In this document: positions 60,840 through 64,000 of the stretch, one piece after another | How the letters are laid out: every line of letters begins with the position of its first letter | Position numbering within the stretch: the stretch's first letter is position 1 | From: Rhizobacter sp. | GTDB lineage: Bacteria > Pseudomonadota > Gammaproteobacteria > Burkholderiales > Burkholderiaceae_C | NCBI GenBank assembly: GCA_025350965.1 | Contig: JANXWV010000135.1 | Span: forward strand, 62,001 to 126,000 | DNA: 64,000 nt | Reading direction: 5' to 3' | Notes under the pieces: generated by a model | The model's input: the letters and a program-made list of their open reading frames with translations, nothing else | Databases searched by the model: none | Told to the model about the DNA's origin: nothing | Translations under genes and position numbers: made by a program

Positions 60840-60925
60840 GAACTGGCGGAACTTCCCCTGCCTGATCGCGCCACCACTGCGCACCGATACCGGGTGAAAT
60901 CGGGCAACGTCATCCCCCCTGAACG

Positions 60926-62788
60926 ATGGTTGCTCACGCCGTGTCCGTTGCCCAGCCGAACCCGACGCGGAACTTCGGCCGATTCCAGTTGCGCCAGTTG
61001 CTCGGCAAGAGTGCCTGCACGATGGTGTGGCTGGCGTTCGACCCCCGCAGCGGCACCGAGCTGATGCTGTCGCTGCCGCGCTTGCAGCCTGCCGGTCCGG
61101 CCGAGCTGGAACACTGGCAACGCGATGCCCGTGCGAGCGGGCGCCTTGACCACCCGAACCTTGCGCCCATCGCCGAAGCGGGCGTGCAGGACCACTGGCC
61201 CTTCGTGGCGGTCGAGCGCAGCCAGGGCGTGCTGCTCGGCGAGTGGCTTGTCGCGCACCCCAACCCGGCGCCGGCCGATGTGGTGCGCGTGCTGTGCGAC
61301 GTGCTGCAAGGCCTGGCGTTCGCGCACGACGCGGGCGTGGCGCACCGCGACCTGCAGTTTCAGAGCATCGTCATCAACGAACGCGGCGCTGCCAGCCTGA
61401 TGGCGCTGGGCGTCGCGTCCGAAGCGGCACCGGCGGCCCACACCGCCGTGCGGGGCGGCAGCCACGGCATCGGCGGAACGGAGGGCCTGCGCGCGCAGCG
61501 CAGCGCCGCCACGCGCGACGTGCTCGCCTGCGGCGTGCTGCTGCACCACGCTCTCACCGGCCAGCCGGTTCTCGACCAGGCCGACGTGGCACTTGCCATC
61601 GACCGCATGACGCCGCTCGGCCGCGAAATCGTGCGCCTGCCATGGACCACGCCCCTGCCCATCCCGGAAGCGCTGCGTGCCATCGCGAACCGCTGCACCT
61701 CGGCCCAGGAGCGGCTGCGCTACCAGAGTGCCCGCACGCTGCTCGGGGCCTTGTCGGGTTGGCTCGAAGCGCAGTCGCAAGACGGCGGCGGCCCGCTGGC
61801 CCTGCTGCTCGACCGCCTGCGCACGGTTGGCCACCTGCCCGCCTTGCCTGGCCTCGCCGCGCGCGTGGCCCGCATCACGAGCCAGGAGGGCCAGCGCACC
61901 GAGCAGATCGCCGAAGACGTGCTGGTCGACATGGCCCTCACCTTCGAGCTGCTGCGCACCCTGAATTCGGCACAGGTGCAGGGCACGCAGGTGCAAGGCA
62001 ATGGCCCGGTGCTGACCTTGCGACGCATCATTTCGCTGATCGGCGTGAACGGTGTGCGGCAGGCCGCCAACGCGCTGCGCCGGTGGCCTGGCCCGCTGGC
62101 GCCGGAGCAGGCCGCCGCACTGCAAGCCACGTTCGACCAGGTGCGGTTGGCCGGCCATGTGGCGCAGGCCTTGCGCCCGGCCGGCTACGACGCGCAGGTG
62201 ACGTACCTGATCGCCGTGCTGCAGAACCTTGGCCGCTTGATGCTGCGCTACCACTTCGCCGACGAAGCCGTGCAGATGCGCGACCTGATGCAACCGAGCC
62301 CCGATGGCCGCGAGCCCGGCGGGGCGCCGCAGCCGGGGATGAGCGAGACCGCTGCGGGTTTTGCGGTGCTCGGGGTCGACATCGAGTCGCTCGGCGGTGC
62401 GGTGGGCCGCCAGTGGGGCCTGGGCGACGATGTGCTGCACATGGCGCGCCGGCTGCCTGCCGATGCCCCGGTGCGCAAGCCCGACAACGACGACGAAGTT
62501 CTGCGCCTGATCGCCAGTGCCGCCAACGACGTGGTCGATGCCACCCAACTCGCGACCCCCGCGCGGCAGGCCAGCGCCCTGGCGCATGTGGCGCAACGCT
62601 ACGGCCGCGCGCTGGGCATCAACGGCCGCGACGTGACCGACGCGCTGCACGCGGCGCGCGAGACGCTTGCCACCGGCAAGGCCGCACCGGCATCGACCCG
62701 CAGCGGCCTGCCGGACTCTGCGGCGCAAGCCGAGGCGACCGACCCCGCGCCCGACCCCGCGCCCGGCGCCGCAACCGGCACGCCTTGA
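60926..62788 (+). CDS. Pseudokinase-HDOD protein
   Basis: 620 residues. The N-terminal 270 residues align with a Hanks-type Ser/Thr kinase but have lost the catalytic residues: the glycine loop is LLGKSACTMVW, the ATP Lys position is Ser49 (LMLSLPR), the catalytic loop is HRDLQFQSIVIN (Lys and Asn replaced) and DFG is ALG (160-162). A HDOD domain follows at about residues 290-500 (LRTVGHLPALPGLAARVARI). HDOD proteins act in c-di-GMP or stress signalling, often without catalysis. The C-terminus is a Pro/Ala/Asp low-complexity tail. It overlaps the next kinase-HDOD gene by 1 nt, so the pair may form a complex with one dead and one live kinase. Confidence 0.88.
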   Translation: MVAHAVSVAQPNPTRNFGRFQLRQLLGKSACTMVWLAFDPRSGTELMLSLPRLQPAGPAELEHWQRDARASGRLDHPNLAPIAEAGVQDHWPFVAVERSQGVLLGEWLVAHPNPAPADVVRVLCDVLQGLAFAHDAGVAHRDLQFQSIVINERGAASLMALGVASEAAPAAHTAVRGGSHGIGGTEGLRAQRSAATRDVLACGVLLHHALTGQPVLDQADVALAIDRMTPLGREIVRLPWTTPLPIPEALRAIANRCTSAQERLRYQSARTLLGALSGWLEAQSQDGGGPLALLLDRLRTVGHLPALPGLAARVARITSQEGQRTEQIAEDVLVDMALTFELLRTLNSAQVQGTQVQGNGPVLTLRRIISLIGVNGVRQAANALRRWPGPLAPEQAAALQATFDQVRLAGHVAQALRPAGYDAQVTYLIAVLQNLGRLMLRYHFADEAVQMRDLMQPSPDGREPGGAPQPGMSETAAGFAVLGVDIESLGGAVGRQWGLGDDVLHMARRLPADAPVRKPDNDDEVLRLIASAANDVVDATQLATPARQASALAHVAQRYGRALGINGRDVTDALHAARETLATGKAAPASTRSGLPDSAAQAEATDPAPDPAPGAATGTP

Positions 62789-64000
62789 TGGCCATCGACC
62801 TGAACATCGTCGCGGCATCGCGCGTCGGCCGCTTCGAGCTGAAGCGGGTGCTGGGCCGAGGCGCGCAGGCGACCGTGTGGCTCGCATGGGACAGCCGGCT
62901 CGACCGCGAGGTGGCCGTCAAGCTGATGCCGGCACAGGCCGATTCAGACGACACGACGATGAACCAATGGCTGCAGGAAGCGCGCAGCGTCAGCCGCCTC
63001 ACGCACCCGAACATCGTGCCGGTGTTCGAGGCCGACGTGCACGAACTGCAGCCTTACCTGGTGTTCGAGTACGTGCCCGGGCCGACCCTGTCGCAACACT
63101 TGCGCACGCGCGGCGCGCTGCCTGCGCACGAGGCCGTGACGCTGATGCTCGGCGTACTCGATGCGCTGGCCGCCGCGCACGCGGCCGGCGTGGTGCACCG
63201 CGATCTCAAGCCATCGAACATCCTCGTCGACGGCAGCGGCCGCGCGCGGGTGATGGACTTCGGCATCGCCGCGCGCATGAACGACCCGGGCGGCCAGGGC
63301 CAGGTGGTCGGCACGCCGGGCTATATGTCGCCCGAAGCGGTGAACGCCGCGCTGCCGGCGCCGACGATGGACGTGTTCGCCGCCGGCATCGTGCTGACCG
63401 AACTGCTCAGCGGCCAGCGCCTCGTCAATGAACGCGACCCGTACCGCGCCATGTCGCGTGTCGTGCATGAAGACCTGGCCCTTCCGGGCAGTCTGCGGGC
63501 CGACGTGGACGACACCTTGCGCACGGTGCTTCTGCGCGCGCTGGCACGCGACCCGACGCAGCGCTGGAAGAGCGTGCAACTGCTGCGCGATGCGCTGGCC
63601 GATTGGCTCGCGCCCGAGCCGGCGGCGGCGCCGACCGCCGGGCAGCAACCCACGGCGCGCGCCGGTGCCGGCGCCGGCACGCTCGACTTCCTGCTGCGGC
63701 GCATGCGCCACAAGAGCGACTTCCCCGCACTGTCGGACTCGGTGTTGCGGATTCGCCGCGTTGCCAGTTCCGACAACGAGAGCCTGACCAGCCTCGCGAA
63801 CGAGATCCTGAAGGACGTGGCGCTCACCAACAAGCTGCTGCGCGTGGTGAATACCGCGCACTTCGGTGCGGTGGGTGGCGACGGCGTGAGCACGGTGTCG
63901 CGCGCGGTTGCGTTGATCGGTTTTGCCGGCGTGCGCAACATGGCGATGAGCCTGGTGCTGCTGGAGCACATGCAGAACAAGGCGCATGCGAGCCAGTTGC
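62788..64000 (+). CDS. Ser/Thr kinase-HDOD protein (3' end beyond the window)
   Basis: 404 residues visible from ATG 62788, which shares its A with the preceding stop. The Hanks-type kinase is intact: glycine loop VLGRGAQATVWLAW, Lys45 in VAVKLMP, HRDLKPSNILVD (137-148), DFG 157-159 and GTPGYMSPEA. The HDOD domain begins near residue 300 (LLRRMRHKSDFPALSDSVLRI) and continues to the window edge (VSRAVALIGFAGVRNMAMSLVLLEHM). It would phosphorylate Ser or Thr, possibly its pseudokinase partner. It is the paralogue of the preceding gene, most simply a tandem duplication. The function is not established. Confidence 0.9.
   Translation, partial: MAIDLNIVAASRVGRFELKRVLGRGAQATVWLAWDSRLDREVAVKLMPAQADSDDTTMNQWLQEARSVSRLTHPNIVPVFEADVHELQPYLVFEYVPGPTLSQHLRTRGALPAHEAVTLMLGVLDALAAAHAAGVVHRDLKPSNILVDGSGRARVMDFGIAARMNDPGGQGQVVGTPGYMSPEAVNAALPAPTMDVFAAGIVLTELLSGQRLVNERDPYRAMSRVVHEDLALPGSLRADVDDTLRTVLLRALARDPTQRWKSVQLLRDALADWLAPEPAAAPTAGQQPTARAGAGAGTLDFLLRRMRHKSDFPALSDSVLRIRRVASSDNESLTSLANEILKDVALTNKLLRVVNTAHFGAVGGDGVSTVSRAVALIGFAGVRNMAMSLVLLEHMQNKAHASQL

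Overview
The window is a gene-dense, high-GC chromosomal segment (codons mostly end in G or C). It looks like a Burkholderiales betaproteobacterium of the Rubrivivax/Leptothrix/Methylibium type. The evidence is gene order and content: ftsH-folP-glmM-pstSCAB-phoU-phoB-phoR; rpmE2-rho-trxA divergent from an AddB/AddA-like pair; a glycine-riboswitch-controlled gcvT-gcvH-gcvP operon; an intracellular PHB depolymerase with a Cys nucleophile; and a BciB-like flavo-iron-sulfur protein. The placement is an inference, not a species call. I saw no tRNA, rRNA, IS element, phage gene or CRISPR array.

Layout. 1-6000: a cut-off PAS sensor protein, an LpxO-like hydroxylase, a GlcD-type FAD oxidase, DUF2069 and YihY membrane proteins, and a PAS-PAS-GGDEF diguanylate cyclase. 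6000-11120: an alpha/beta hydrolase translationally coupled to metY, a divergent CBS-domain protein with an apparent ATA start, then aroC coupled to an MFS transporter. 11177-15568: an RND efflux adaptor and pump. 15659-18822: phaZ and a GST-like gene diverging from what look like two back-to-back sigma-54 promoters, then a CHRD lipoprotein and a cupin. 18917-26500: on the minus strand, a tandem glycine riboswitch followed by gcvT, gcvH, gcvP, sdaA and a BciB-like gene. Glycine can thus be cleaved to C1 units, condensed to serine elsewhere and deaminated to pyruvate.

26525-31750: rlmD (its last bases duplicated 70 bp downstream), a PlsB-like acyltransferase, a Bax-inhibitor-1 membrane protein, GlcG/HbpS and an EamA permease. 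31800-37966: carA-carB behind a long leader, greA, DUF4149 and yhbY. 37987-43012: rlmE, ftsH (with a heat-shock-like promoter), folP and glmM. 43082-50483: the phosphate regulon. A PHO box precedes pstS, and a four-unit 11-bp array faces the divergent fasciclin-domain lipoprotein. This implies PhoB drives both directions.

50535-54617: a membrane glycosyltransferase-like protein, L31 type B, rho with a long leader, and trxA. 54718-60839: an AddB-like nuclease and an AddA-like helicase-nuclease joined by a four-copy 17-bp repeat. 60926-end: a pseudokinase-HDOD protein followed, with a 1-nt overlap, by an intact kinase-HDOD protein that runs off the window.

The most interesting items are the paired -24/-12 promoters between phaZ and the GST gene, the PHO array for the fasciclin lipoprotein, the pseudokinase/kinase HDOD pair, the BciB-like gene at the end of the glycine operon, the ATA start, and the repeat at the addB/addA junction. 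All assignments come from reading the sequence; no database search was run.
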